Origin: a virus
DNA length: 23,269 nt
IMG/VR virus record: IMGVR_UViG_3300006805_000169
Coordinates: 1-23,269 of that record
Direction: 5' to 3' (one strand)
This document shows positions 11,686 through 20,344 of the stretch, piece by piece. Each line of letters begins with the position of its first letter. The stretch's first letter is position 1. The notes under the pieces were generated by a model. The model had not been told where the DNA came from and did not search any database. It saw only the letters and a program-made list of their open reading frames with translations. The position numbers were made by a program, and so were the translations under genes.

Positions 11686-13788
11686 ATGAATGATCCCCGC
11701 ATTGACGATGCCATCAAGTTTTGGCAGCTGGTGAACGACAGCGACAGCACCAACCGCAGCGAAGCACTGCAAGACATACGGTTTGCCGCGGGTGATCAAT
11801 GGCCGGTGGAGATCCAAAATAGCAGGAACCTTGAAGCAAGGCCGTGCCTGACCATCAACAAGATTGATGCTTATGTGCGCCAGGTGACCAACCAGCAGCG
11901 CCAGCAACGTCCCCGCATCAAGGTGCATCCGGTAAACAACCTGGCTGATTACAAGATTGCCCAGGTGCTAGAAGGTATTACCCGTCACATTGAGGTTAAC
12001 TCCAACGCCGACACCGCTTATGACACCGCTTTTGACTATGCTGTCCGAATGGGTTGGGGCTATTGGCGCGTTAATACCAAATACGTTAGCGAGGATTCTT
12101 TTGACCAAGAAATCTACATTGACGCTATAGACAATCCTTTTACAGTCTACTTTGACCCCAACAGCGTAAGACCAGACGGTTCAGATGCAGAGCGTTGCCT
12201 TGTCACCACACTGTTGAGCAAGACCATTTTCAAGGAAATGTACCCAGACGCTGACGATGGGGCTAACTTTACGCACCGCAGCACTGGTGACAATGCAGCG
12301 AGCTGGGTGACCAAAGAGGATATTCGGATTGCTGAATTCTTTTACGTTACCCGCGAGAAAGCCAAGCTTTACCTGCTGAGTGACGGTTCCAGCGGGTTTG
12401 CAGACTCTGACCGATTCCTTGAGCGAGTGACAGCTGCTGGATTGACTGTGGTGGATACCCGTGAGAGTTTCCGCAGGGCAGTGAAGTGGTGCAAGATGAC
12501 CGCACTTGAGATTCTGGAAGAAAAGACATGGGACGGTAAATATATCCCCATCGTGCCGTGCTACGGCGCTCAAGTGATCGTTGATGACAAGCGCAAGAAG
12601 TATGGCCTGGTGCGGTTTGCTAAAGACCCACAGCGTATGTACAACTTCTGGCGTACCAGCATGACCGAAAGCATTGCCCTGGCGCCTAAAGCCAAATGGC
12701 TGCTTGCTGAAGGCCAAGACGAAGGCCACGAGAACGAATGGGCATTGGCAAACATCAAAAGCAGCCCTGTGCTGCGCTACAAGCAGAAAGACATAGAAGG
12801 ACAGCCTGCACCAGTTCCAGTGCGCCTACAGCCCGAATCACCGCCTGCTGGCATCATGGACGCAGCCAATGCAATCAACACTGATTTACAGATGGTGTTG
12901 GGTATCCTAGACCCTAACCAGCTGCCCAGCGGCAACATCAGCGGCAAAGCGCTCCAGGGCCAACAGAACCAGACGGATCTGAGCAATTTTCATTTCTACG
13001 ACAACCTGACGCGCAGCATCAAACATACGGGCAAGATTCTGCTGGATTTGATTCCCAAGATTTACGATACCCAGCGGGTGATGCGGATTATCGGCAGCGA
13101 TGGACAGCCAGATATGACTACCATCAATGAGCAAACCGCGGTGGGCGAAGTGCTGAACGATGTGACGGTTGGCGAGTATGACGTTGTGATGGACACTGGG
13201 CCAGGCTTCCAATCCAAGCGCCAGCAGGCCGTGGAAGCCATGATGCCCCTACTGACTGGCAACAAGGAACTGTTTGACCTGGCTGGCGATCTGGTGTTTA
13301 GGAACATGGACTTCCCTGGTGCTGACGTTATTGCTGATCGGCTGGCCGCTAGAAACCCAATGGCGCAGATTGACGAGAAGTCAGACATACCGCCCCAGGT
13401 TCAGATGCAGCTTGCACAACAGCAGAAACAACTGGAGCAAATGCAGCAGCAATTGCAAGCCGCCCAGCTGGAGATCAATAACCGTATGCAAGTGGCGCAG
13501 CTTAAAGACGAAGGCGAAACCAAGCGCAAGTTGATGGACGTTACCGCACGGGCGCACAACACCGAAACGATGGCAGAAGTTCGCGTCAATGACCAGAATA
13601 CCCGTGCTGTGACTAGCCAGAACAAGACTGAAATTGACGCGATTGTTCAATTGTTGTTACACCGAATGGATACAAGTCGATTGACAGAGGAAATTGAGCG
13701 CAGGAACTTAGAACAAGGCCAATATGCTCAATTTGCTGCCCAAGATATTAGCGAAGGAGCAAATCCGCTGATCCAACCCATGCAATAG
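11686..13788 (+). CDS. P22-like portal protein
   Basis: 700 residues, about the P22 portal size (725). Typical family segments include FAAGDQWP near 33-40, RPCLTINKI and YVRQVTNQQRQQRPRIKVHP in the N-terminal part, and FDYAVRMGWGYWRV. The last ~130 residues are Gln-rich coiled coil (QMQLAQQQKQLEQMQQQLQ), equivalent to the P22 barrel that extends into the capsid. It forms the dodecameric vertex for DNA entry and exit and binds TerL. A GAGGAA site precedes the ATG. Confidence 0.93.
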   Translation: MNDPRIDDAIKFWQLVNDSDSTNRSEALQDIRFAAGDQWPVEIQNSRNLEARPCLTINKIDAYVRQVTNQQRQQRPRIKVHPVNNLADYKIAQVLEGITRHIEVNSNADTAYDTAFDYAVRMGWGYWRVNTKYVSEDSFDQEIYIDAIDNPFTVYFDPNSVRPDGSDAERCLVTTLLSKTIFKEMYPDADDGANFTHRSTGDNAASWVTKEDIRIAEFFYVTREKAKLYLLSDGSSGFADSDRFLERVTAAGLTVVDTRESFRRAVKWCKMTALEILEEKTWDGKYIPIVPCYGAQVIVDDKRKKYGLVRFAKDPQRMYNFWRTSMTESIALAPKAKWLLAEGQDEGHENEWALANIKSSPVLRYKQKDIEGQPAPVPVRLQPESPPAGIMDAANAINTDLQMVLGILDPNQLPSGNISGKALQGQQNQTDLSNFHFYDNLTRSIKHTGKILLDLIPKIYDTQRVMRIIGSDGQPDMTTINEQTAVGEVLNDVTVGEYDVVMDTGPGFQSKRQQAVEAMMPLLTGNKELFDLAGDLVFRNMDFPGADVIADRLAARNPMAQIDEKSDIPPQVQMQLAQQQKQLEQMQQQLQAAQLEINNRMQVAQLKDEGETKRKLMDVTARAHNTETMAEVRVNDQNTRAVTSQNKTEIDAIVQLLLHRMDTSRLTEEIERRNLEQGQYAQFAAQDISEGANPLIQPMQ

Positions 13789-13818
13789 TTGCATAACCTT
13801 TTGTTTTTGGGTAATAAT
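13789..13818 (+). promoter_or_regulatory. Possible late promoter ahead of the scaffold gene
   Basis: TTGCAT at 13789-13794, then an AT-rich spacer and TAATAAT at 13812-13818 (AATAAT matches 5 of 6 -10 bases, 18-bp spacer), in the only long gap of the head module. The -35 is weak. The predicted start near 13825 would leave the hairpin of the next feature at the 5' end of the mRNA. Confidence 0.35.
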
Positions 13819-13850
13819 GCCCCAACCCGACCCGTGGGTAGTAACGGGGC
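13819..13850 (+). other. Intergenic hairpin upstream of scaffold and coat genes
   Basis: GCCCC (13819-13823) pairs with GGGGC (13846-13850), with an inner ACCC-GT-GGGT (13830-13839). An alternative outer stem is CCCG (13826-13829) with CGGG (13845-13848). No U-tract follows, so it is not a typical terminator. It may stabilise or process the abundant scaffold-coat transcript. Confidence 0.45.
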
Positions 13851-13868
13851 AAATCCTTGGAGTAATCC

Positions 13869-14756
13869 ATGTCTGAAGAAGTAAGTGCAGTACAGAAAAG
13901 ACTAGAAGCCAGTACGGTGACTAGCGAAAATTTAGCTGAATTCCAAGCTGAAAAGCTAGGTTTAGCTGACAAACCGCCACGCGAGGCTATTGAAACAATA
14001 GAGCCGCTGGACGATGACAGTCAGAGTGAACCAGCCAGTGACGAGCAGCAAACAACAGAGGAAAAAAGGCGACCTAAGATTGAGCGACGGTTTGAGGCAG
14101 TAACCAAGGCGCGTGATGAAGCAAAGCAAGAAGCGATGCGGGAGCGCGAAGCCAGGGTAAGCCTAGAACAGCGGTTAGCGGAAATGGAACGGAAACAAGC
14201 GCCAAAGGGCGAAGCCGAACCAGACCCAAGCCAGTTCACCGATATGTTTGAATATGCCAAGGCATTGACAGACTACAAGGTTGACCAGCGATTAGGGGAA
14301 GAACGGCAGAAGGCAGTACAGGCCAAGGTGCAAGCCGAGAAAGAGCAGGTATTAAACACCTGGTCAGAACGGGTTAACCAGGCCAAAGCAACGATGCCAA
14401 ACTTTGAGCAAGTTGTGAAAAGCGCAGATATGACAGTGATCAATGAAGTGCGCGATTCCATCTTTGAGTCAGATGTTGGGCCACAGTTGTTGTATCACCT
14501 TGCTGACAATCCTGAATTCGTTGAAAAGCTGCAAGGGATGACGCCAGCCGCACAGTTGCGACAGATTGGGAAACTAGAGGCTATGTTTGAGAAACAAGAC
14601 TCAAAGCCTGTTGTGCAGAGAAGTAGAGCAAGCGCACCGATTACCCCTATTCGGTCAGCCGCCAACGGGCGTGATGTTGCATTGACTGCTGATGGGCAGT
14701 TTCATGGCAGCTACCAAGCCTGGAAAGCAGGTAGACTTAATGGGCAAATTCGATAA
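13869..14756 (+). CDS. Scaffolding protein
   Basis: 295 residues, close to P22 gp8 (303). Strongly charged and helical: an acidic N-terminal region (EPLDDDSQSEPASDEQQTTE), a long coiled-coil segment at about 70-175 (ARDEAKQEAMREREAR) and a basic C-terminus ending YQAWKAGRLNGQIR, where P22 scaffold has its coat-binding helix-turn-helix. It lies between portal and coat, as expected. It guides coat assembly and then leaves the prohead. GGAG at 13859-13862 fixes the start. Confidence 0.85.
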   Translation: MSEEVSAVQKRLEASTVTSENLAEFQAEKLGLADKPPREAIETIEPLDDDSQSEPASDEQQTTEEKRRPKIERRFEAVTKARDEAKQEAMREREARVSLEQRLAEMERKQAPKGEAEPDPSQFTDMFEYAKALTDYKVDQRLGEERQKAVQAKVQAEKEQVLNTWSERVNQAKATMPNFEQVVKSADMTVINEVRDSIFESDVGPQLLYHLADNPEFVEKLQGMTPAAQLRQIGKLEAMFEKQDSKPVVQRSRASAPITPIRSAANGRDVALTADGQFHGSYQAWKAGRLNGQIR

Positions 14757-14776
14757 CCATTTTTTTAGGATTTATC

Positions 14777-16024
14777 ATGGCAAATAATTTGCTTACCATC
14801 AGCATGATCACCAACGAAGCGTTGATGGTCTTGGAAAACGAGTTGACTTTCACGAGCCAAGTCGAACGTAACTATGACGATCAATTCGCTGTAACCGGCG
14901 CAAAGATTGGCGCAACACTGAACGTCCGTCGCCCTGGCCGCTTTGTCGGAACCACGGGGCCAGCGCTTTCGGTCGAAGACTTCAACGAGACGTCTGTACC
15001 AGTAACTTTGTCAACGCAGTTCCACGTTGATACCCAGTTCACCACGCAGGATCTGGCGCTGTCTCTTGACCGCTTCAGTGATCGAGTGCTAAAACCCGCG
15101 GTTGCTGCTATTGCCAATAAGATTGACCGTGATGGTCTGGTGATGGCTAAAAACGCCACTGCCAACATTGTTGGTACTGCTGGCACTGTCCCCACCAGCT
15201 TACTCACCTACCTCACGGCAGGCGCATACCTGGACTCCGAGGGCGCACCCCGTGATGGACGCCGAGCCTGCATCGTTGAGCCATTTACTGGTGCAACCAT
15301 CGTGGACAGCTTGAAAGGTCTGTTTGTGCCATCCAACACCATTGCCAAGCAATACGAGCGTGGCATGATGGGCAAGGACTCGGCAGGCATGATGTGGAAG
15401 ATGGATCAGAACGTTGTTAGCCAAACCTTTGGCAGCTACGCTACCGCTACCCTGGCTTGCGCTACCACCACGGCAACGGGCTTTCTGACCAGCGGCTGGG
15501 CATCAACGTCCACCATTGCTCTGACTGCTACCACTGCTACGGCTGGCCTCAAGCAAGGCGACACCATCACCATTGCAAACATCTTTGCAGCCAACCCACA
15601 GAATCGCGCAGCTTACGGCTCCAACCGTCTGCGTAGCTTTGTTGTCCAGGCTGATGTGACTGTTGCAACGTCTGGTACGACTTCTGTGATTGTGTCTCCT
15701 GCTGTGATCACTGCTGGTCAATTCCAGAATGTGGTTGTCAACAGCACCAGCGCTACAGCAGTTGTAACCCCGTTCAACAACACTGGCACTGTTTCTCCAC
15801 AGAACATTGTTATGCACAAAAATGCATTTTGCATGGCATGTGCTGACCTCGAGCTACCCGACGGGGTTCACTTTGCTGGCCGTGCAGCTGACAAGGAACT
15901 GGGCCTGTCCATGCGTGTTGTTCGTCAGTACACTATCAACAACGATTCAATCCCAACTCGCGTAGACGTTCTCTACGGTTGGGCGCCGCTGTACCCCGAA
16001 CTCGCTTGCCGAGTTGCAGCTTAA
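14777..16024 (+). CDS. P22-like major coat protein
   Basis: 415 residues, near P22 gp5 (430). The N-terminal MANNLLTISMITNEALMVLE opening, the following NVRRPGRF region and the TLSTQFHVDTQFTTQDLAL segment are typical of the P22 coat family (HK97 fold). A Thr/Ala-rich beta section at about 225-335 corresponds to the inserted I-domain. The end, RVDVLYGWAPLYPELACRV, also matches the family. It forms the icosahedral shell. An AGGA site precedes the ATG. Confidence 0.95.
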   Translation: MANNLLTISMITNEALMVLENELTFTSQVERNYDDQFAVTGAKIGATLNVRRPGRFVGTTGPALSVEDFNETSVPVTLSTQFHVDTQFTTQDLALSLDRFSDRVLKPAVAAIANKIDRDGLVMAKNATANIVGTAGTVPTSLLTYLTAGAYLDSEGAPRDGRRACIVEPFTGATIVDSLKGLFVPSNTIAKQYERGMMGKDSAGMMWKMDQNVVSQTFGSYATATLACATTTATGFLTSGWASTSTIALTATTATAGLKQGDTITIANIFAANPQNRAAYGSNRLRSFVVQADVTVATSGTTSVIVSPAVITAGQFQNVVVNSTSATAVVTPFNNTGTVSPQNIVMHKNAFCMACADLELPDGVHFAGRAADKELGLSMRVVRQYTINNDSIPTRVDVLYGWAPLYPELACRVAA

Positions 16025-16049
16025 CACCTACCACTAAGGAGTAACTATC

Positions 16050-16481
16050 ATGGCAAATCCAGGCGCAGCAACAACCACTACCGTCCATCCGCAAGTTCTG
16101 TCGAGCAACCAGGCCATTCGTTTGCTTGCTTACGCAACCAGCGTTTCGCTTAATGCAACAGGCGATGCAACAGTAACCTTGCCGGTTATTAACACCAGCA
16201 GCTATAACATCACCAATGTTGTCATCACAAATGCTAACAAAGATGTGTCTGCTGGTTATCTGGCAATCTGGACGCAACCAGCTGGTGCGGGTACTGAAAT
16301 TGTCACCAACGCAGCACTGACCAGCAATACCAGTTCAGCCTACGTTACCAAATCCACGGTGGTAGCAGCTACTGGCACAGCAAACCTTTCTGCTCAGACG
16401 TTCTACGTTAAAGTGGGAACTGCTGTCGCTGGCGGCACGGTTGACATTTTTGTGTACGGTACTGATTTCACAGCGTTTTAA
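16050..16481 (+). CDS. Putative virion-associated beta protein
   Basis: 143 residues, Thr/Ala/Val-rich and nearly free of charged helices. It begins MANPGAATTTTVHPQVLSSN and ends GGTVDIFVYGTDFTAF. The strand-loop pattern NTSSYNITNVVITNANKD, AIWTQPAGAGTEIV suggests a jelly-roll or Ig-like surface protein. Placed directly after coat with a strong AAGGAG site, it could be a capsid decoration protein. I do not recognise a specific family. It is followed by a terminator, closing the head operon. Confidence 0.6.
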   Translation: MANPGAATTTTVHPQVLSSNQAIRLLAYATSVSLNATGDATVTLPVINTSSYNITNVVITNANKDVSAGYLAIWTQPAGAGTEIVTNAALTSNTSSAYVTKSTVVAATGTANLSAQTFYVKVGTAVAGGTVDIFVYGTDFTAF

Positions 16482-16502
16482 ACTGTCGGTTTTCAGTAAA
16501 AT

Positions 16503-16537
16503 AAAAGGGGACTGTTCGCAAGGGCGGTTCCCTTTTT
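16503..16537 (+). terminator. Rho-independent terminator after the head genes
   Basis: AAAAGGGGAC (16503-16512) pairs with GTTCCCTTTT (16527-16536) with one G-U pair; the stem extends by T-G and G-C pairs into the loop, and the 3' arm runs into a T-tract ending at 16537. It separates the coat region from the fibre cassette. Confidence 0.85.
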
Positions 16538-16549
16538 CACTAAAAAATC

Positions 16550-17008
16550 ATGGCTACAACATCCCTATCCCCCACGCCCAAGCTGCAATTCTTTGATCTG
16601 AACGGCGCTCCATTGTCGGGAGGGTTGTTGTACACCTACGCTGCTGGCACAACCACGCCATTGGCTTCCTACACCGACAGCACCGGCAACATTGCCAACA
16701 CCAATCCCATCATCTTAGACAGCCGTGGCGAGGCCAATGTGTGGCTTAGTGGGGCCATCTACAAATTTGCCCTGTACACCAGTGTCGGTGTGTTGATCTG
16801 GACGGTTGACAACATCAACGGCAGCACCTTTGCCTCTAATGCAACGGGTGACGGAACAACAACTGCTTTCTCGGTGGTCAATGGTTTTACTGCCATTTAC
16901 ATCAACGGCGTCTACCAGAACCGCAACACATATACCGTAACCAGCGGCACGGTAACTTTTACTGAAGCACCGCCCTACACATCCATTATTGAAGTTGTTT
17001 ACAACTAG
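16550..17008 (+). CDS. Tail fibre/appendage N-terminal domain protein
   Basis: 152 residues. LQFFDLNGAPLSGGLLYTYA and AGTTTPLASYTDSTGN followed by ILDSRGEANVWL and YKFALYTSVGVLIWTVDNI are a widely shared N-terminal domain of phage tail fibres and tailspikes, used to attach to the virion. The C-terminal 50 residues form a second small beta domain (FSVVNGFTAIYINGVYQNRN). As a stand-alone protein it may be an adaptor on which the next two proteins mount. It begins 13 nt after the terminator with no obvious Shine-Dalgarno, so its promoter or readthrough source is unclear. Confidence 0.78.
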   Translation: MATTSLSPTPKLQFFDLNGAPLSGGLLYTYAAGTTTPLASYTDSTGNIANTNPIILDSRGEANVWLSGAIYKFALYTSVGVLIWTVDNINGSTFASNATGDGTTTAFSVVNGFTAIYINGVYQNRNTYTVTSGTVTFTEAPPYTSIIEVVYN

Positions 17009-17016
17009 GAATCGCC

Positions 17017-17592
17017 ATGTTAAAAGTAGCAAATTCAGTCATTAACGCCAGCCAGATCAAAACGCCCATTACGTTTGTTGGCGACGTCACTCTGTCCACT
17101 GGCAACCTAGTTATTGGTACAGCAGGCAAAGGCATTGACTTTTCTATTACATCATCAGGCACTGGCACGATGACCAGCGAGTTGCTGGCTGATTATGAAG
17201 AAGGTACGTTCACTCCCACTTATACCTCAACAGGAACACCGCCGACAGTTACCTATTCGCATCAATATGGCAAATACACTCGCATTGGTCGTCAAGTGTT
17301 CTTTACGGTGGAGCTTGGTACAAATTCTGCGGCAGCTGGGACTGGCGTTTTGGCTATCGGTGGACTGCCATTTACTTCAGTAAACGACAGATATTCTGGA
17401 ACATTGAGTATTGGTTACGCAGACGGCTTTACAATCGCCTCCCCGTCTGGTGCTTACATCGGCGCAAATTCAACAATTGCACAATTAACCTATCAAGCCA
17501 GCGCAACATCTAGGACAGACATGTTGACTTCGTTCTTAACCCTTACTGCTGGACAAAACTATCTGATCATCTCCGGCTTTTACATGGTTTAA
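17017..17592 (+). CDS. Tail fibre protein
   Basis: 191 residues. It opens MLKVANSVINASQIK and contains GKGIDFSITSSGTGTMTSEL, then LLADYEEGTFTPTYTS, a motif set common in short phage tail fibres. The middle YGKYTRIGRQVFFTVEL resembles a receptor-binding beta-sandwich. An AGGA overlapping the previous stop supports the start. It likely works with the flanking fibre and tailspike proteins in host attachment. The receptor cannot be predicted. Confidence 0.72.
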   Translation: MLKVANSVINASQIKTPITFVGDVTLSTGNLVIGTAGKGIDFSITSSGTGTMTSELLADYEEGTFTPTYTSTGTPPTVTYSHQYGKYTRIGRQVFFTVELGTNSAAAGTGVLAIGGLPFTSVNDRYSGTLSIGYADGFTIASPSGAYIGANSTIAQLTYQASATSRTDMLTSFLTLTAGQNYLIISGFYMV

Positions 17593-17602
17593 GGAATAAA
17601 TT

Positions 17603-19141
17603 ATGGCGCTGACAAAAGTAACCTACTCGTTAATTCAAAACGCATCTGTCAACGTCAAAGATTTTGGCGCTGTTGGAGATGGCGTGGCAGACGATACGCA
17701 GGCAATTAAAGATGCCATTGCAGCTTGCTATTTACCCACCACAGGAAGCTCTGGGAGACAGTACGCAAAAGATTTGTATTTTCCCGTTGGCGATTATCGC
17801 ATTACAAGTTCAATTCAATTTGCGCCTGCTAATGGGTTAATTGGGTTTACTGTCTATGGCGACTCATCGGGATCGTCCAACATTTTTTACGAAGGTTTTG
17901 AAACTAATTTTCAATGCCAGTACAGCGCAGCTATTTTATTTAAAGACATTGCGTTTTGGTCATCTGGTGTTGACGATGACCAAGTGGCGTTTCGTGTTAA
18001 CTACCAGTCAGGAAATGTTCCGCTAAGAAATTGGAAATTTGAACGTTGCGCGTTTTGGTATTTTTACGAATGTTTTGATGTTACAGGCGACGCGCTGTGC
18101 AGCGAGTTTAATTTTCACGGCTGTTATTTCACGGACTGTTACTATTTGATGGGTAACTCCAACGATCAGGCAGTTAACTGGAACTTTGTCGATTGCAATT
18201 GGGAAAACGTAGACCTTTCTACAGTTAGAGCACTTGACGGCTCGGCAATTTTCTTTTTGTCCAAAGGTACTTCCGTAATTTGGACTGGTGGTTCTTTGAT
18301 TTTCCACGGTCGGATGGTATTTTTTAACCTGACCTCATCAGCATCGTTTGCTGACACATCTCACCGACTCACATTTCAAGGTGTTCGGCTAGAGCTTCCA
18401 CCAAACGGTTCTAACACCCACTCAACATTGTTGGACAAAACAGGCACAGGTTATGTGTCTGGCTCAAACTCCCCAACAGTGTCAATTGTTAATTCAACAA
18501 TATTTAACCGATCACCGATTGGTTTTGCGTTAAATTATTTTAATATATGGAATAACTGCAATTTTGTATTTGAAAACGTAGAGGTAAGCGGCGGTTATGT
18601 AACGGCAATTTACGATGCCAACACTGGCAGTCAAAACCCAAATTTGCGGATCATAAGTTGCAAGGGGCTGTTGTACGAAGAAAACACATCGGGCCGCGTT
18701 ACCAGTCATATTTCACCTAACGCAACGATTGTTCCAAATGATATGCAGAATCAATCGCTGCCTTTGATTGAAGTTCGCAATAATAATCTTTCTGTCACCC
18801 CAAGCAGTTCAGTAAAACGCATTTGGGTTCGTGGGCCAACAGGCTCATTGCCTCTTGGCGGCACTACGGTGAATCTTCCTGAACTGCAAGACCACTTCAC
18901 GCTAATCAATATTTTCTGTTATCGGTTTACGGTGGCGGCTTTTAATTTGACAGTTGAATTAAAAGACCAAGCAGACACCATTGTTTACGGAACCGTAACT
19001 GTCAATGCTGGTGTGACCAACGGACAAGGTTACATTGGCAAGGAAATGGGGTTTGAGATTCCAAGCGGAACCCCGTTGATGTTCAAGTTTACCGGCACAC
19101 CTGAGATTGTTAAAGGTGTAGCAGGATTAGAATATCTTTAA
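17603..19141 (+). CDS. Tailspike-like protein with parallel beta-helix
   Basis: 512 residues. The region at 16-40, VNVKDFGAVGDGVADDTQAI, is the standard opening of pectate-lyase-3/tailspike beta-helix domains. Residues about 75-380 have the regular short-strand pattern with many Asn/Phe/Trp rungs (FERCAFWYFYECFDV, FNFHGCYFTDC). The last ~110 residues form a beta-sandwich trimerisation or receptor-binding tip (LPLGGTTVNLPELQDHF). Such proteins bind and often hydrolyse surface polysaccharide. Catalytic acids cannot be fixed from sequence alone. The gene is visibly A+T-richer than the head genes, consistent with transfer of host-range DNA. Confidence 0.82.
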   Translation: MALTKVTYSLIQNASVNVKDFGAVGDGVADDTQAIKDAIAACYLPTTGSSGRQYAKDLYFPVGDYRITSSIQFAPANGLIGFTVYGDSSGSSNIFYEGFETNFQCQYSAAILFKDIAFWSSGVDDDQVAFRVNYQSGNVPLRNWKFERCAFWYFYECFDVTGDALCSEFNFHGCYFTDCYYLMGNSNDQAVNWNFVDCNWENVDLSTVRALDGSAIFFLSKGTSVIWTGGSLIFHGRMVFFNLTSSASFADTSHRLTFQGVRLELPPNGSNTHSTLLDKTGTGYVSGSNSPTVSIVNSTIFNRSPIGFALNYFNIWNNCNFVFENVEVSGGYVTAIYDANTGSQNPNLRIISCKGLLYEENTSGRVTSHISPNATIVPNDMQNQSLPLIEVRNNNLSVTPSSSVKRIWVRGPTGSLPLGGTTVNLPELQDHFTLINIFCYRFTVAAFNLTVELKDQADTIVYGTVTVNAGVTNGQGYIGKEMGFEIPSGTPLMFKFTGTPEIVKGVAGLEYL

Positions 19142-19183
19142 CAGAATAATCAAAAAATGTTTTAAACAATCAAAGAAAAGAAA

Positions 19184-19477
19184 ATGGCGCTCTCAAAAAC
19201 TTTTGAACTTGATGGAAAAGTCTTTATTGAAACTGATGCTGGTAGAATTTTTAAACATCAAGAAAAAATTTCTATCGCCGCGTATATTAAAGTTGTTTCC
19301 ATTTCCGGAAATAAAACTTCAATAAATGCAGTTGTTTCTTTTTCTGAACAAGATGTGCTTTTTGAAAAAAATTACTGCCTCCCTGTAAAGTCCAACCAAG
19401 AAGCCAAAAATTTTATCGCTCAAGTGTATGAACACTTAAAAACACTGCCAGAATTTGCTGGCGCGACCGATTGTTAA
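19184..19477 (+). CDS. Small hypothetical protein downstream of the tailspike
   Basis: 97 residues, mixed alpha/beta: an N-terminal beta region (MALSKTFELDGKVFIETDAG), a core strand set IKVVSISGNKTSINAVVSF and a C-terminal helix NFIAQVYEHLKTLPEF. Small proteins of this type often follow tail fibre genes in phages and may be fibre chaperones or minor virion proteins. It shares the A+T-rich composition of the tailspike gene, suggesting the two moved together. A purine-rich AAAGAAAAG precedes the ATG. Confidence 0.65.
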   Translation: MALSKTFELDGKVFIETDAGRIFKHQEKISIAAYIKVVSISGNKTSINAVVSFSEQDVLFEKNYCLPVKSNQEAKNFIAQVYEHLKTLPEFAGATDC

Positions 19478-19483
19478 ACCAAA

Positions 19484-19503
19484 GCCCAAGTGGATTCTTG
19501 GGT
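19484..19503 (+). other. Intergenic hairpin
   Basis: GCCCAAG (19484-19490) pairs with CTTGGGT (19497-19503, one G-U) around a TGGATT loop, 6 nt after the previous stop. No U-tract follows, so it is more likely an RNA stability or processing hairpin than a terminator. Confidence 0.4.
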
Positions 19504-19520
19504 CATATTAGGAAAGCATC

Positions 19521-19757
19521 ATGTTAGAAAAAATTATCTCTGTTGATTTGATTGAAGTCATTGAAAATGGTGCTGTCCAAGTACGCACCAAAACTGCCAT
19601 CATGGAGGACGGCAAGCAGATCAGCGGCTCATTCCACCGTCACGTTGTTGCCCCAGGCGATGACTACAGCAAGCAGGACGCCCGTGTGAAGGCCATCTGC
19701 GCTGCAACGCATACGGCGGCTGTGGTGGCTGCTTACAAGGCTGCTGCCGAAAAATGA
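19521..19757 (+). CDS. Conserved hypothetical phage protein, 78 aa
   Basis: Contains ISVDLIEVIENGAVQVRTKT and SGSFHRHVVAPGDDYSKQDA, followed by an Ala-rich helix. The HRHV.APGDD block recurs, as I recall it, in small proteins near structural genes of aquatic phages. No known function. AGGAAA precedes the ATG, and the stop overlaps the HEXXH gene as ATGA. Confidence 0.7.
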   Translation: MLEKIISVDLIEVIENGAVQVRTKTAIMEDGKQISGSFHRHVVAPGDDYSKQDARVKAICAATHTAAVVAAYKAAAEK

Positions 19758-20017
19758 TCCGCACCGCCTCTGGCCCAATCTTGCGATACATGAAAGCCTG
19801 TGGCTTCCAGGGCTGGACATCGTTCTGGAATGTCATCTACATGGCTCCAGGCTATGAGTTGAACAATGCCTTAATCAGGCATGAAATGACGCACTTGGAG
19901 CAGATGCGGCGGGATGGCAAAGTGCTGTATGCCATCAAGTACACATGGTGGATGCTGCGCTATGGTTATAAAATGAATCCGTATGAAGTTGAGGCACGAG
20001 CCGCTGAACAACCTTGA
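19754..20017 (+). CDS. Minimal HEXXH putative metallopeptidase, 87 aa
   Basis: Contains HEMTH at 43-47 (zinc-binding His43 and His47, catalytic Glu44) and, 30 residues later, NPYEVEARAAE, where Glu78 or Glu80 could be the third ligand, as in gluzincin-type HEXXH+E peptidases. At 87 residues it is near the minimum for such a fold. An aromatic segment (YAIKYTWWMLRYGY) lies between. It sits in the structural region and might process a virion protein or act on the envelope during entry. Activity is inferred from motif only; a degenerate or non-peptidase role is possible. ATGA overlap with the previous gene. Confidence 0.65.
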   Translation: MIRTASGPILRYMKACGFQGWTSFWNVIYMAPGYELNNALIRHEMTHLEQMRRDGKVLYAIKYTWWMLRYGYKMNPYEVEARAAEQP

Positions 20018-20026
20018 AAGACAAAC

Positions 20027-20344
20027 ATGACACAAGAAGCATTCCAACCAATTGGTGCAACAGTTAACTTTACCGGCGCAACCAGTGCGCCAACGGCAGT
20101 GCAGCCCAACCCATCAAATGTGGTCAACACTAATTTTAGGTTTGTCAATACTGGTGCTGTGACCGTGTTTTTGGGAACTGGTACAACGTCAGCAATTGCT
20201 GTGACAGCTGCATCTGTAACCACCGGCATTCCATTAGTAGCTGGCGCTGTTGAAGTAATGAGTTTTCCTCAAGGAACATTCTTTACAGGCATCACTGCAA
20301 GCAGCACCGCGGTGGTCTACGTTACGCAAGGGCAAGGGCTGTGA
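20027..20344 (+). CDS. Putative small virion protein
   Basis: 105 residues, Thr/Ala/Val-rich and largely beta ([38 protein letters not shown]). It has no enzymatic motif. It lies immediately before the gp4-like gene, sharing its stop with that gene's GTG start (GTGA at 20341-20344). A head-tail or surface structural role is likely but unspecific. Confidence 0.62.
   Translation: MTQEAFQPIGATVNFTGATSAPTAVQPNPSNVVNTNFRFVNTGAVTVFLGTGTTSAIAVTAASVTTGIPLVAGAVEVMSFPQGTFFTGITASSTAVVYVTQGQGL

Noticed and set aside
12181-12729. 182-codon minus-strand ORF inside the portal gene
   Set aside because: It lies opposite a well-supported P22-type portal, has no recognisable domain or Shine-Dalgarno, and matches the usual antisense shadow of a coding sequence.
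16441-16446. Exact TTGACA box near the end of the 143-aa gene
   Set aside because: No acceptable -10 lies 16-18 bp downstream, and the site is inside coding sequence.
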